A stretch of DNA of 64,000 bases from Pseudomonas hefeiensis (GTDB taxonomy: Bacteria; Pseudomonadota; Gammaproteobacteria; Pseudomonadales; Pseudomonadaceae), in the NCBI RefSeq assembly GCF_030687835.1, contig NZ_CP117449.1:62001-126000 (forward strand). The letters are read 5' to 3'. Positions 37,829 to 45,289 of this stretch are shown piece by piece. The position numbers and the translations under genes are program-made. The notes below the pieces were generated by a model. The model was not told the origin of the DNA, ran no database searches, and was given only the letters and a program-made list of their open reading frames with translations. Position 1 is the stretch's first letter, and every line of letters begins with the position of its first letter.

Positions 37829-37874
37829 GAAAAGGGGACAGAATTATTTGCTGGAAATAAATCTGTCCCTTTTT
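37829..37874. repeat. Palindrome AAAAGGGGACAGA...TCTGTCCCTTTTT, copy B
   Basis: It is identical to the copy at 33141 except for one missing C in the right arm. The two copies are in direct orientation and bracket 4.6 kb. Confidence 0.8.
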
Positions 37875-37892
37875 CTCCTTTGCTTCTCTATT

Positions 37893-38054
37893 CACCCCCA
37901 ATCCACTGTTGATCCGCTAAAAGCTCAGCCGGCGCAAAACCTGTGGGAGCAAAGCTTGCTCGCGATAGCGGTAGACCAGCCAAACCCGTTGTCGACTGAC
38001 CTGGCCCAATCGCGAGCAAGCTTTGCTCCCACAGGTTTGCGGCTTAGCTGATCG
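37893..38054. repeat. REP module, copy 3 of 3
   Basis: The REP arms are 37941-38034, with flanks GATCCGCTAAAAGCTCAGCC and TTTGCGGCTTAGCTGATCGG matching the copies at 30411 and 31396. Confidence 0.85.
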
Positions 38055-38125
38055 GCATCGGCATCGGCATCGGCCCGCAACGCACCCTCTCGACATTGAT
38101 CATCAAGACCTGACTGGAGACGTAC

Positions 38126-38359
38126 ATGTCCGTAATTACTCAATTGGTCATTGCCTTGGTGGTGTCCTTTCTGCTCGATCGATTCCTCAAACCCTATCTG
38201 CTACGCAAGTGGCTAGGCGTGGTGTTGGTGGCGGCGGGTGCGGTTGGCTGCGTTTTGGCCGGTCAGACCCGCTTGTTGGGGTTTGATCTGGGGTTGCTGT
38301 CGGTTTTTGCCGTGGGGATAGGGATGGGGTTGTTCATGAAGCGGCGGCGGTTTGAGTAG
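38126..38359 (+). pseudogene. Truncated copy of the unknown membrane protein gene
   Basis: Only the C-terminal membrane part of the 31661 gene remains. Upstream, the Trp codon TGG of copy A is TGA here, so the fragment cannot be read through from the truncated 5' part. The 77-codon frame starts at ATG 38126 with GGAG six bases before it, so a short two-helix peptide could still be made. It also stops three codons early (GAG to TAG). Confidence 0.7.
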
Positions 38360-38448
38360 GTTGGCTGAGCGGGAAAGGTGGATGGATTAATATCAGAAAA
38401 TAAATCCGTCCTCTTAAGTGGTCCCCTTAAGTGAGCGAGCCCTTGTGT

Positions 38449-39099
38449 ATGCGCATTGTAGTGCTGGCCCTGATCCTCACGCTGTTCGGCTGCGCTACCG
38501 CGTCGGACCCGCCGAGGGGCGAGGGTGGCGATTGGCGGTCCTTCTATGTAGTGAATCATGGCCTGCATACCGGCTTGGTAATTGCGCGCCCCGATCTGCT
38601 TCAGGTGCTTCCCGCACTGGCCGAAGCGTTCAGCGACGGCGACTTCGTTGAGTTCGGTTGGGGTGACGAGGATTTTTACCGAGCCCCACAGGCCACCTTG
38701 AGCCTCGCCCTGCGAGCCTTGTTCGGGTCGACGGCAACCGTGCTGCATGCGGTCAAGATTGACGGTGACCCCAGGCAGCGTTTCGCCGCAAGCGAGGTCG
38801 TCGAGGTGCGGGTGACGGAGGACGGCTACCAACGACTGCTCGCGTTCGTGGCCGGGACCTTCACCCACTCAGCGACGGGCACCTTGGCGGTGCTCGGGCC
38901 TGGCCTGTATGGAGAGAGCCGGTTCTACCAGGCCGAGGGTCGCTATTCGCTGTTTTATACCTGCAATACCTGGGTCGCAGAGGCGCTGGCCGCGAGCAGT
39001 TGCCCAATGTCGCCTACGGCGGTGATTACGGCGGGGAACGTCATGTCGCAGTTGCGTCGGGCGACGGCGGTCGGTGCATCTTGCCTGGCTACCCGTTAA
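38449..39099 (+). CDS. TIGR02117-like (DUF2459) lipoprotein, copy B
   Basis: The 216-residue paralogue of the gene at 32476 has the same lipoprotein signal (LTLFGC) and intact family motifs (HGLHTGLVIARPDLLQ, FGWGDEDFYR, FYTCNTWVAEAL). Six residues differ from copy A: V for I, A for E, Q for R twice and A for V twice. The frame is complete, so both copies may be functional. The close similarity points to recent duplication or ongoing gene conversion. Confidence 0.78.
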   Translation: MRIVVLALILTLFGCATASDPPRGEGGDWRSFYVVNHGLHTGLVIARPDLLQVLPALAEAFSDGDFVEFGWGDEDFYRAPQATLSLALRALFGSTATVLHAVKIDGDPRQRFAASEVVEVRVTEDGYQRLLAFVAGTFTHSATGTLAVLGPGLYGESRFYQAEGRYSLFYTCNTWVAEALAASSCPMSPTAVITAGNVMSQLRRATAVGASCLATR

Positions 39100-39365
39100 C
39101 CCGTGCCTGACGGCGGGTGTGTATTCCAGTGGTGCTGACATCCAGTTCCAGTGAATGTGACCCAACCAAAATCTTGTTTGCGAAATTGCATCCCACGGGA
39201 CTGTCCGTATTCGTTCCCATTGACCCGCCAATTGCGTTGGTGCTGACCACCGTTTGCATCAGGCATTGACCGATACCCGCTGAAGAAGCGACCGGCAGAG
39301 AACCAGCCAGCCAGAAGCAGCCACTGGACAGGCCTGTTGTCAGTCGCTAAGACCTGGCGGCTTCG

Positions 39366-39554
39366 ATGAAGCCAACAAAGATTTTTGCCTGCATGAATCC
39401 CTCAAATGTGGGAGACAATGGTAACGGTGTGCGTGTGAATTTAGAAGACGGTAGGCGAGCCCTTGTTCGTCCCAATAGCAGCAACGGTCGGCGAACCATC
39501 GAAATACAAAGACCTGACGGAAAAAGAGCCGGTGATCAGATACATTACGACTAA
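39366..39554 (+). pseudogene. Orphan C-terminal toxin tip (polymorphic toxin remnant)
   Basis: This 62-codon frame encodes GNGVRVNLEDGRRALVRPNS followed by SNGRRTIEIQRPDGKRAGDQIHYD. The pattern resembles the extreme C-terminus of CdiA/Rhs-type polymorphic toxins. No large toxin gene precedes it: upstream frames are closed by stops, and the ATG at 39366 has no convincing ribosome site. It is followed after 11 bp by a gene that looks like its immunity partner. It is most likely a remnant left after recombination of toxin cassettes. The family assignment is from pattern memory, not from a search. Confidence 0.5.
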
Positions 39555-39565
39555 AGGATGTTGAC

Positions 39566-39958
39566 ATGAATACACAAATATTCCGTCCATGGAGTGCATT
39601 AGGCTTGCCTGCTTTAGGTAGAGTAACCTTCGAACGAATAACCTATGACAGCGGCATGCGCGTTCATCTTAAAGAATCAGGAAGTGCAGGTAGAAGACTT
39701 TATTTAGACTTCATTCAACTTCCCACCGCAATACGCATAGCAAACGAGAGCATGAGGCTTGTTTCGTTGCAGCTGATACCCAAGGAAATCGAAACCTCAT
39801 TTTTCTTAGTTGAGAATTCAGATTTTTTAGCATGGCTACATAATGATTCACTTGGTATCTATAAAGATGATCCAATTTTTCATTTGGCAATTGTCACAGA
39901 TGAGTGGATAGACATTATCTGCAATGAAAAACCAGTACTTGTGATTGAGGGCAGATAG
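39566..39958 (+). CDS. Probable immunity protein of a contact-dependent toxin
   Basis: The 130-residue soluble protein starts at ATG 39566, seven bases after AAAGGATG. It is markedly richer in A+T than the core genome. The C-terminal part NDSLGIYKDDPIFHLAIVTDEWIDII is like that of small immunity proteins found directly after CdiA/Rhs tips. Its position 11 bp after a toxin-tip remnant supports that role. It has no signal or membrane segment, so it would neutralise a toxin in the cytoplasm. Confidence 0.55.
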   Translation: MNTQIFRPWSALGLPALGRVTFERITYDSGMRVHLKESGSAGRRLYLDFIQLPTAIRIANESMRLVSLQLIPKEIETSFFLVENSDFLAWLHNDSLGIYKDDPIFHLAIVTDEWIDIICNEKPVLVIEGR

Positions 39959-40208
39959 GCTTTACGGGCCCAGACTTGAATGACATTGATGGGACGACCT
40001 GCATTCTTGATGCAGAAGCTGGCAGGGCGGCGCAATGGCCGAGATCGACCGAGTGATAACGTCTGACAGACTACCGGCCTACCGCCTTGGTAGTCAGTCG
40101 TGCGCGCCTCTTGTCGTAAAGGCAGAAAACGGCCAGAGCGGACATCCCCTAGGTACGGCTGCCGGCCAGAAGCAGGCCGTCAGAACAGTAAAATATCGAA
40201 TTTAAGAT

Positions 40209-40499
40209 TTAACTTCGCTCTGGACAGTGCCACGCGAGACAGTGCCACATGCTTCCCGATACCGTAAATTGCACCATCAGCATTTGAGACTCTGCATAAT
40301 CGGGTGCTTCGGTGTAGCTGAAAACGAGCTTCGGATAGATGCTCCGCCCGAAAGCCAGGAACTCATCAACCGGCGCATTGCAACTCGCCAAACATTCGAT
40401 TAACGGGTGCCACCTATCTTCAGAGAAAAATTTCAGCTTTCTCCTCCAGTACAGATATTCCTGATTAAGGAATAGGTCATGAATACAAGTGGTTAATTC
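40209..40499 (-). pseudogene. 3' part of a small gene split by the IS66 element
   Basis: The frame ELTTCIHDLFLNQEYLYWRR continues to a stop at 40209 but has no ATG. Joining it across the element's 8-bp duplication to GTG 43494 on the other side restores a single frame of about 108 codons (VCEQTEDATEE then ELTTCIHD...). The GTG overlaps the stop of the upstream gene (43487), which suggests translational coupling in the ancestor. The function is unknown; the composition fits the immunity-type genes nearby. Confidence 0.65.
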
Positions 40500-40529
40500 G
40501 TAAGCGTCCGAGCTACACCGCCTTGCAAC

Positions 40530-41108
40530 TCAAACCTTAATCCGTTTAAACCACTGGTTCACGCGCTCGCACTCAAATGTCGCCGGATCAAAAACATCGC
40601 CATGCCATTCAACCATGGCGTCATGCTCTGGATGATCGGGGTTGCCCATCGCCTCCAGAAACTCCTCGTAACCAGGCCCGCCACCCACGTCTTCCGGTGG
40701 GCAAGCATTGGCGCCGTCGATGCAGTACGGCACCTGAGGACAGGCAACAGCGGGTAGCGTTTTTTCGACCTTGATACTGTGATGCCAGCTGTCACCAAAG
40801 TCGTAGAGATAATTGAATGTCCGCTTTCCGCTTAGCGCCTTGATCAGCGTTTTACGGGATTCCGGGTTCACCGTCGGCCCCCAACCATCAGGGTCGGGCA
40901 TGCCGTAATTCTCACCAGCAATTTCAAACTCATGCAGATGGCTATCACTCCAGCCCATCACGACCTGGATGACATGGTGCAGCTTGCCCAAGGTGATGTT
41001 TTCAGGCACCGCGAACCGACGCCAAATCTTCGGAGTGATCCACTTCAGCTCGATGTGCAGCAGTAACAGGTCGGGGGCGGGTTTGGGTAAACGGACAGTT
41101 TTAACCAT
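40530..41108 (-). CDS. Plasmid pRiA4b ORF-3-like protein, IS66 passenger
   Basis: The 192-residue protein matches the pRiA4b ORF-3 family: LLLHIELKWITPKIWRRFAV, ITLGKLHHVIQVVMGWSDSHLHEF, YDFGDSWHHSIKVEK, and PPEDVGGGPGYEEFLEA. The ATG is 3 bp after the tnpC stop, so it should be co-transcribed and perhaps translationally coupled with the transposase genes. It lies inside the element's left terminal repeat (40500). Members of this family often accompany IS66 and IS1096-type elements, but their role in transposition is not established. Confidence 0.88.
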   Translation of the reverse strand: MVKTVRLPKPAPDLLLLHIELKWITPKIWRRFAVPENITLGKLHHVIQVVMGWSDSHLHEFEIAGENYGMPDPDGWGPTVNPESRKTLIKALSGKRTFNYLYDFGDSWHHSIKVEKTLPAVACPQVPYCIDGANACPPEDVGGGPGYEEFLEAMGNPDHPEHDAMVEWHGDVFDPATFECERVNQWFKRIKV

Positions 41109-41111
41109 GGA

Positions 41112-42615
41112 TCAGGTGGCCTCGCAGTGTTCAGTGTGATTCAAAGAAATGTTCCAAGGCAGCAACTCGCTCACCCGATTGATCGAGTGTTCGGCAATGT
41201 GCTCAAGTACGTAGGCCAGATAGGCCTGTGGGTTTAACCCGTTTAGCTTGGCAGTACCCACCAGGCTGTAAATCGCAGCGGCTCGTTCTCCGCCGACATC
41301 GGAACCGGCAAACAGGTAGTTTTTGCGGCCCAGCGCGACGGCGCGTAGCGCCCGTTCGGCGGCGTTGTTGTCGATTTCGATTCGGCCGTCATTGCAGTAG
41401 CGCGTTAAGGCCTGCCACCGGTTGAGGGCATAGAGGATTGCACCGCCCAATGCCGACTTTTTCGACAGTTGAGTCAGCGTCTGATTAAGCCATGTGTGCA
41501 GGTGCTCCAGCAGCGGACTGGCCCGACTTTGCCGAACCGTTTTTCGCAGGTTAGGCGGCTGCCCTCGGATCTCACTTTCGATGGCATACAGGGCTGCAAT
41601 CCGTTGCAGCGCCTCGGCGGCAAGGGGTGAAGCCAAGTCTTTGTAGACATCGTAAAACTTGCGCCGGGCGTGAGCCCAGCATGCAGCTTCCTCAATAGTG
41701 CCCGTCGCATACAGCTGAAAAACCGGCGTAGCCGTCAGCCTGCAAGATCCCGCTAAAGCCCTTGAGATGAGCGCGCGGATGTTGCCCCTTGCGATCCGAC
41801 GAGTAGGCAAACCAGACCGCCGCCGGTGTCGAGTCACCCGCAGGCCGGTCGTCCCGCACGTATGTCCACAGGCGAGCCGTTTTGGTCTTGCCGTTGCCCG
41901 GCGCGAGCACGCCAATCGGCGTGTCGTCTGCATGGACTTTGTGACCGCTCATGACGTGGTGCTCAAGGGCGTTGATCAGCGGCCTGAGCAACTGACTGCT
42001 CTGGCCCACCCAGTCGGCCAGGGTTGAGCGCTCCAGCTCGACGCCCTCACGGGCGTAGATCTCGGACTGCCGATACAACGGCAAATGATCAACAAACTTG
42101 GAGACCAGCACATGGGCCAACAACCCCGGGCCTGCAAGGCCTCGGGCTATCGGACGACTCGGCGCCGGCACCTGGGCGATGTGCTCGCAGCAGCGACAGA
42201 CCCACTTCGGACGGACATGGCAAATAACTTTGAAACGTGCCGGAACGTACTCCAGCACTTCGGACACATCCTCACCCAAATAGCGAAGCTTCCCACCGCA
42301 GCCCGTGCATTGCGACTCGGGCTGATGCACGTGAGTTTCGCGAGGCAGGTGTTCGGGCAATGGTTTGCGGCGCGAAACTGCGCGAGGTGCCGGTTCGACT
42401 GGCGTTGTCATTTCGGCTTGGCTGACTTGCAGCTCTTCGAGGCTCAACTGGAGTTGATCGATCATCGCGTCCAGTTGCTCGGAGCTGCGACCGAACTGCG
42501 TACGACGCAGCTTGGCGATCATCATTTTCAAGCGCTCAATCTCTGCCCGCTGGGCAGAGACCAGAGTCTTCAAGGCTTGAAGATCGTTCGGCAGGGAGTC
42601 GGTCACGAGAGTCAT
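41112..42615 (-). pseudogene. tnpC: IS66 transposase TnpC, frameshifted
   Basis: The first frame from ATG 42615 covers the N-terminal leucine-zipper-like helix (QAEIERLKMMIAKLRRTQFG), the zinc-finger region (CTGCGGKL and CRCCEHI), and the DDE core up to LQADGYAGFSAVCDGHY, where it stops at 41692. The rest (LYATGTIEEAACWAHARRKF to the stop at 41112) is in another frame. The break lies in a run of five A (41718-41722 on the plus strand); losing one restores AGF-QLYATG. Without functional TnpC the element should not transpose by itself. Confidence 0.85.
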
Positions 42616-42652
42616 GACCGCATGTTACTGGGGATTTTTTCAGCGCGGCAAG

Positions 42653-42997
42653 TCAGACTGCGAGGACAGGCGCTGTACGAATTGGCCTGCGCCAATCAAT
42701 GCCTTCCAACAGCATCGATAACTGCGCAGGCGTCAGCGACACGCTGCCGCTGGTTGCTTGCGGCCAGACGAAGCGCCCTTGTTCCAACCGTTTGCAAAAC
42801 AGACACAAGCCGTCGCCATCCCACCACAACAGCTTGATCCGGTCACCGCGCCGTCCGCGAAAGGCAAATATCTGACCGGAAAACGGGTCGGCTTCCAACT
42901 GTGTCTGCACCAGTGCCGCTAAACCATCGAAGCCACGGCGCATATCCGTGACGCCGGCGGCGATCCAGATACGGGTTCCAGCGGGCGGGGCAATCAT
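42653..42997 (-). CDS. tnpB: IS66 accessory protein TnpB
   Basis: The 114-residue protein is the IS66 ORF2 product: GTRIWIAAGVTDMRRGFDGL, FAFRGRRGDRIKLLWWDGDGLCLF. It overlaps tnpA by the ATGA at 42994-42997, the usual coupling in IS66. It is required for transposition in studied IS66 elements, although its biochemical role is unclear. The frame is intact. Confidence 0.93.
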   Translation of the reverse strand: MIAPPAGTRIWIAAGVTDMRRGFDGLAALVQTQLEADPFSGQIFAFRGRRGDRIKLLWWDGDGLCLFCKRLEQGRFVWPQATSGSVSLTPAQLSMLLEGIDWRRPIRTAPVLAV

Positions 42998-43383
42998 CGC
43001 AGCAACTGCTGCAAGACGAATTGCAGCGTCTGCGGATCGGGTGCGCCCATGATACGCAACTTGGCTTTTCCGACCTCAACTGCGATCTCGGAATGACACT
43101 CCGCCTGTGGCTGGACGACGTGCGGCAGATCGATTGGCGCCTCCATCACCTGGACGGGCAGAAGCGTTGCGCTCTGGCTGACGACGCCGAATACCCCTTC
43201 CTGATATTGATGCCGCCAGCGAAACACCAGGTTGGCATTGACGTCATGCTCACGAGCGATCAACGACACGGAGGCGCCAGGCTGGAGGGTCGCCTCGACG
43301 ACTTGGCGTTTGAACGCCAGCGAGAAGTTGGGGCGGCGGCCGGTTCGACGGGCTAGGGCAACGGTATCCAAGATAGTGTCCAC
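42994..43383 (-). CDS. tnpA: IS66 TnpA-like DNA-binding protein
   Basis: The 129-residue protein has a helix-turn-helix of the IS3/IS66 ORF-A type (FSLAFKRQVVEATLQPGASV then LIAREHDVNANLVFRWRHQY). It is read from GTG 43383. An inverted repeat (CCAAGATAGTG 43368-43378, CACTATCTTGG 43398-43408) covers the start codon and could fold the mRNA start shut, limiting expression (inference). Confidence 0.88.
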   Translation of the reverse strand: MDTILDTVALARRTGRRPNFSLAFKRQVVEATLQPGASVSLIAREHDVNANLVFRWRHQYQEGVFGVVSQSATLLPVQVMEAPIDLPHVVQPQAECHSEIAVEVGKAKLRIMGAPDPQTLQFVLQQLLR

Positions 43384-43453
43384 TAAAAAATGGTGTCCAC
43401 TATCTTGGCTAATTTGGAGGGCTTTCAGGAGAGGGTGCTGGCCGGACGGTTAC

Positions 43454-43494
43454 GTTAATTCCTCTTCGGTCGCATCTTCAGTTTGCTCACACAC
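43454..43494 (-). pseudogene. 5' part of the small gene split by the IS66 element
   Basis: From GTG 43494 the frame reads VCEQTEDATEEEL and runs into the target duplication, continuing in the fragment at 40209-40499. AGGGA lies about six bases before the GTG. The first codons overlap the stop of the gene at 43487-43960. Confidence 0.55.
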
Positions 43495-43960
43495 CGCCTG
43501 GTCCCTCGCGACGAGAAAAATCAGCTTGAGTTTCCTTCAGGGCTAGCGATAAGCGCTCATCCCCCGCCCAGACAGCATCGGTGACGCTGAACGCTTCGGA
43601 AGCACGACCGGACGCCATGGCCTGCTCTCTGGACAGCATTTGGCCGAGGATGCTATTGCTTACCCAAGATGTTTCAGAGGCGTCGATTACACGACAACCA
43701 GGTCCGCTGTCGCCATTTTCCCACTCTAGGGCTACACACTCTTTGGCCGCTGTATCCGCGCCGTCACCCCAGCCTCTCAGGCTTACGACCATGGCAACCC
43801 CAAACTCGGGATGTGATGCCGTATATGTGCACAGGTACACCGCATAGGCATCCTCGTGATTGAAGACAAAACCGCGAAAGGTTCGTGTCTCGTGACCGCA
43901 AGAGTCGCAATGTCCAACGACTGCCTCTGCACCTGGCTCGACCCTGAAAACACTGTCCAT
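43487..43960 (-). CDS. Unknown protein with a Cys-x2-Cys motif
   Basis: I do not recognise this 157-residue soluble protein. It has one candidate zinc-binding motif near the N-terminus (GHCDSCGHETRTF, Cys at residues about 18 and 21) and a beta-rich middle part (AYAVYLCTYTASHPEFGVAM). The C-terminal third is polar. It overlaps the start of the split small gene by 8 bp, so the two probably formed an operon. The location among immunity-type genes suggests a related role, but nothing in the sequence proves that. Confidence 0.6.
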   Translation of the reverse strand: MDSVFRVEPGAEAVVGHCDSCGHETRTFRGFVFNHEDAYAVYLCTYTASHPEFGVAMVVSLRGWGDGADTAAKECVALEWENGDSGPGCRVIDASETSWVSNSILGQMLSREQAMASGRASEAFSVTDAVWAGDERLSLALKETQADFSRREGPGGV

Positions 43961-44254
43961 ACCTGCGTATCCTTCTATTCATTGGTCTGAAAGCTCATAA
44001 AACCACCAGAGCGACCTCCCGCGTTATACGCCCCCTGATCAGAGACGAAGCCACAAACCTCGAGGATTCACCTGCTGCCTAGCTGTTATCGACCCAAAGC
44101 AACACATTTGAAGTCATCACTAAGTGAGCCTATCGATTTTGGCTTTTTTCTGCTTAACATATCTATAGCGTGAGATGCAGTCGTTGCACAATTGCTTGCT
44201 GATTGCTTCGTATCTGACGATTATCAGTTAATGACATCATCTTGGAGGCAGGCC

Positions 44255-44671
44255 GTGAAACCCGCAGAACTGATAAGCGGAGCGGAGAGTGTGATTGAAG
44301 CTATTGGTTTCTGGCCATCGTTTCACGATGCAGAGGTGATCTCTTTTTCGGTATCGCGCGCGCTTCCGGGCGTCGATTCGGTTACGGTAGCGAAGCTCTG
44401 CGTTCACTACCGTGAGCATGAAGCGGTTGGCGTTGGGACGGCGGACCTTGAATACGTTTGCCAGAAAAGTTTGCTGGTTGAGCTGATACTCAGTGATATC
44501 CACGATCTTGCACTGACAGAGTTCAATCAACAAAACGTGCTTGAATCAATTGACCTGAAGCGATCAGAAGATTTATCGATTCTGGTGGATATCGTCTCGA
44601 TCTGGGGCGTTGGCGGAACCATTCGTTGCAACCATGTAGCCGTTGGAGCGGTAACGAATCTATTGTCCTGA
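44255..44671 (+). CDS. Imm50-like immunity protein
   Basis: The 138-residue protein is read from GTG 44255, which lies six bases after GGAGG (44244-44248); the frame is open further upstream to 44192 but has no ribosome site there. The N-terminal segment IEAIGFWPSFHDAEVISFSV is the landmark of the Imm50 family of polymorphic-toxin immunity proteins. No toxin gene is adjacent, so it is an orphan. It may protect against toxins of neighbouring strains. Confidence 0.6.
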   Translation: MKPAELISGAESVIEAIGFWPSFHDAEVISFSVSRALPGVDSVTVAKLCVHYREHEAVGVGTADLEYVCQKSLLVELILSDIHDLALTEFNQQNVLESIDLKRSEDLSILVDIVSIWGVGGTIRCNHVAVGAVTNLLS

Positions 44672-44720
44672 TGCTGGTCTGCTTTATTTTTGTTCAGTTT
44701 TATAGATATTGAGAGCAGGG

Positions 44721-45176
44721 TCAGGCTTTGGCGGTCGCCAATGGTCGGGTGTCGGGATATCTAACCATAAATGAGTGAGCGGCTTGCGCAGGTAGATTAA
44801 TCAGGATGGTGCCGCTACTGTCCCAGCATACGATTTCAAATAAGGCACCATCGAGTTGAGGAGTTGGCTCTGTCCCATCCCAATATCTGGGGTTACCCTC
44901 GACGTATGGTGGAAACGAAGGCGATGAACGAAACCCTTTAGGTACGGCACTAAATACCGCCCAAATGAACTGCACCTCATGTTCACGTATAAAGGACGCG
45001 AGTGCGTCGCCAGAAAACCATTGATCAATCGGTGAAAAACCCGCAGGCGCCCAATTAGTTTCGATATCGCTGACGAACCAATCATAATTTTGCGGCGCAA
45101 TGTTCGCAGCATCAAATACTTCAAGCATATTAGTGAACCAACGGACTTGGTTCGTCTTTTCCAAGATAAGATTCAT
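44721..45176 (-). CDS. Unknown small protein, possible orphan immunity protein
   Basis: The 151-residue protein has no signal, no membrane helix and many aromatic residues (NYDWFVSDIETNWAPAGF, IDQWFSGDALASFIREHEV). The C-terminal part FEIVCWDSSGTILINLP is beta-rich. It resembles in size and composition the small acidic immunity proteins of toxin islands, but I do not recognise a family. The ATG at 45176 follows AAGGAGGCAA by a suitable distance. Confidence 0.55.
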   Translation of the reverse strand: MNLILEKTNQVRWFTNMLEVFDAANIAPQNYDWFVSDIETNWAPAGFSPIDQWFSGDALASFIREHEVQFIWAVFSAVPKGFRSSPSFPPYVEGNPRYWDGTEPTPQLDGALFEIVCWDSSGTILINLPAQAAHSFMVRYPDTRPLATAKA

Positions 45177-45289
45177 TTGCCTCCTTGAAAGTCCGGGCTT
45201 CGTAGGTTCGCTTTTGGCCGATTGTTGCCTGTCGTGACGGGCAGCAATTGATCCGAATTTTCCATTCGCGAATACTTCAGTGGGACTTG

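Larger units (their letters stand above)
37650..38125. other. Intergenic region with palindrome copy B and REP module copy 3
   Basis: This 476-bp gap holds the palindrome 37829-37874 and the third REP module (37893-38054). It then has a GGCATC triplet of hexamers at 38055-38073 that fuses directly to the duplicated block. No gene is seen. Confidence 0.75.
38069..39107. repeat. Segmental duplication, copy B
   Basis: This copy of 32096-33134 begins exactly where the hexamer GGCATCGGCATCGG meets CCCGCAACGC. Relative to copy A, about 530 bp between the REP module and this point are absent. Confidence 0.92.
40500..43453 (-). mobile_element. IS66-family insertion sequence with a passenger gene
   Basis: This 2,954-bp element has imperfect terminal inverted repeats, GTAAGCGTCCGAGCTACACC (left) and GTAACCGTCCGGCCAGCACC (right, on the minus strand), 15 of 20 matching. 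It is flanked by the perfect 8-bp target duplication GTTAATTC at 40492-40499 and 43454-43461. It encodes tnpA, tnpB, a frameshifted tnpC and, inside the left end, a pRiA4b ORF-3-like gene. The preserved target duplication indicates a fairly recent insertion. Confidence 0.93.

Noticed and set aside
38055..38073. GGCATC hexamer repeat as a phase-variable tract
   Set aside because: Only about three units and not placed in a promoter or reading frame; it looks like a deletion junction.
41692..42615. Programmed frameshifting in tnpC of the IS66 element
   Set aside because: IS66 tnpC is normally a single frame, and the A5 run lacks a slippery heptamer with a downstream structure; mutation or error is simpler.
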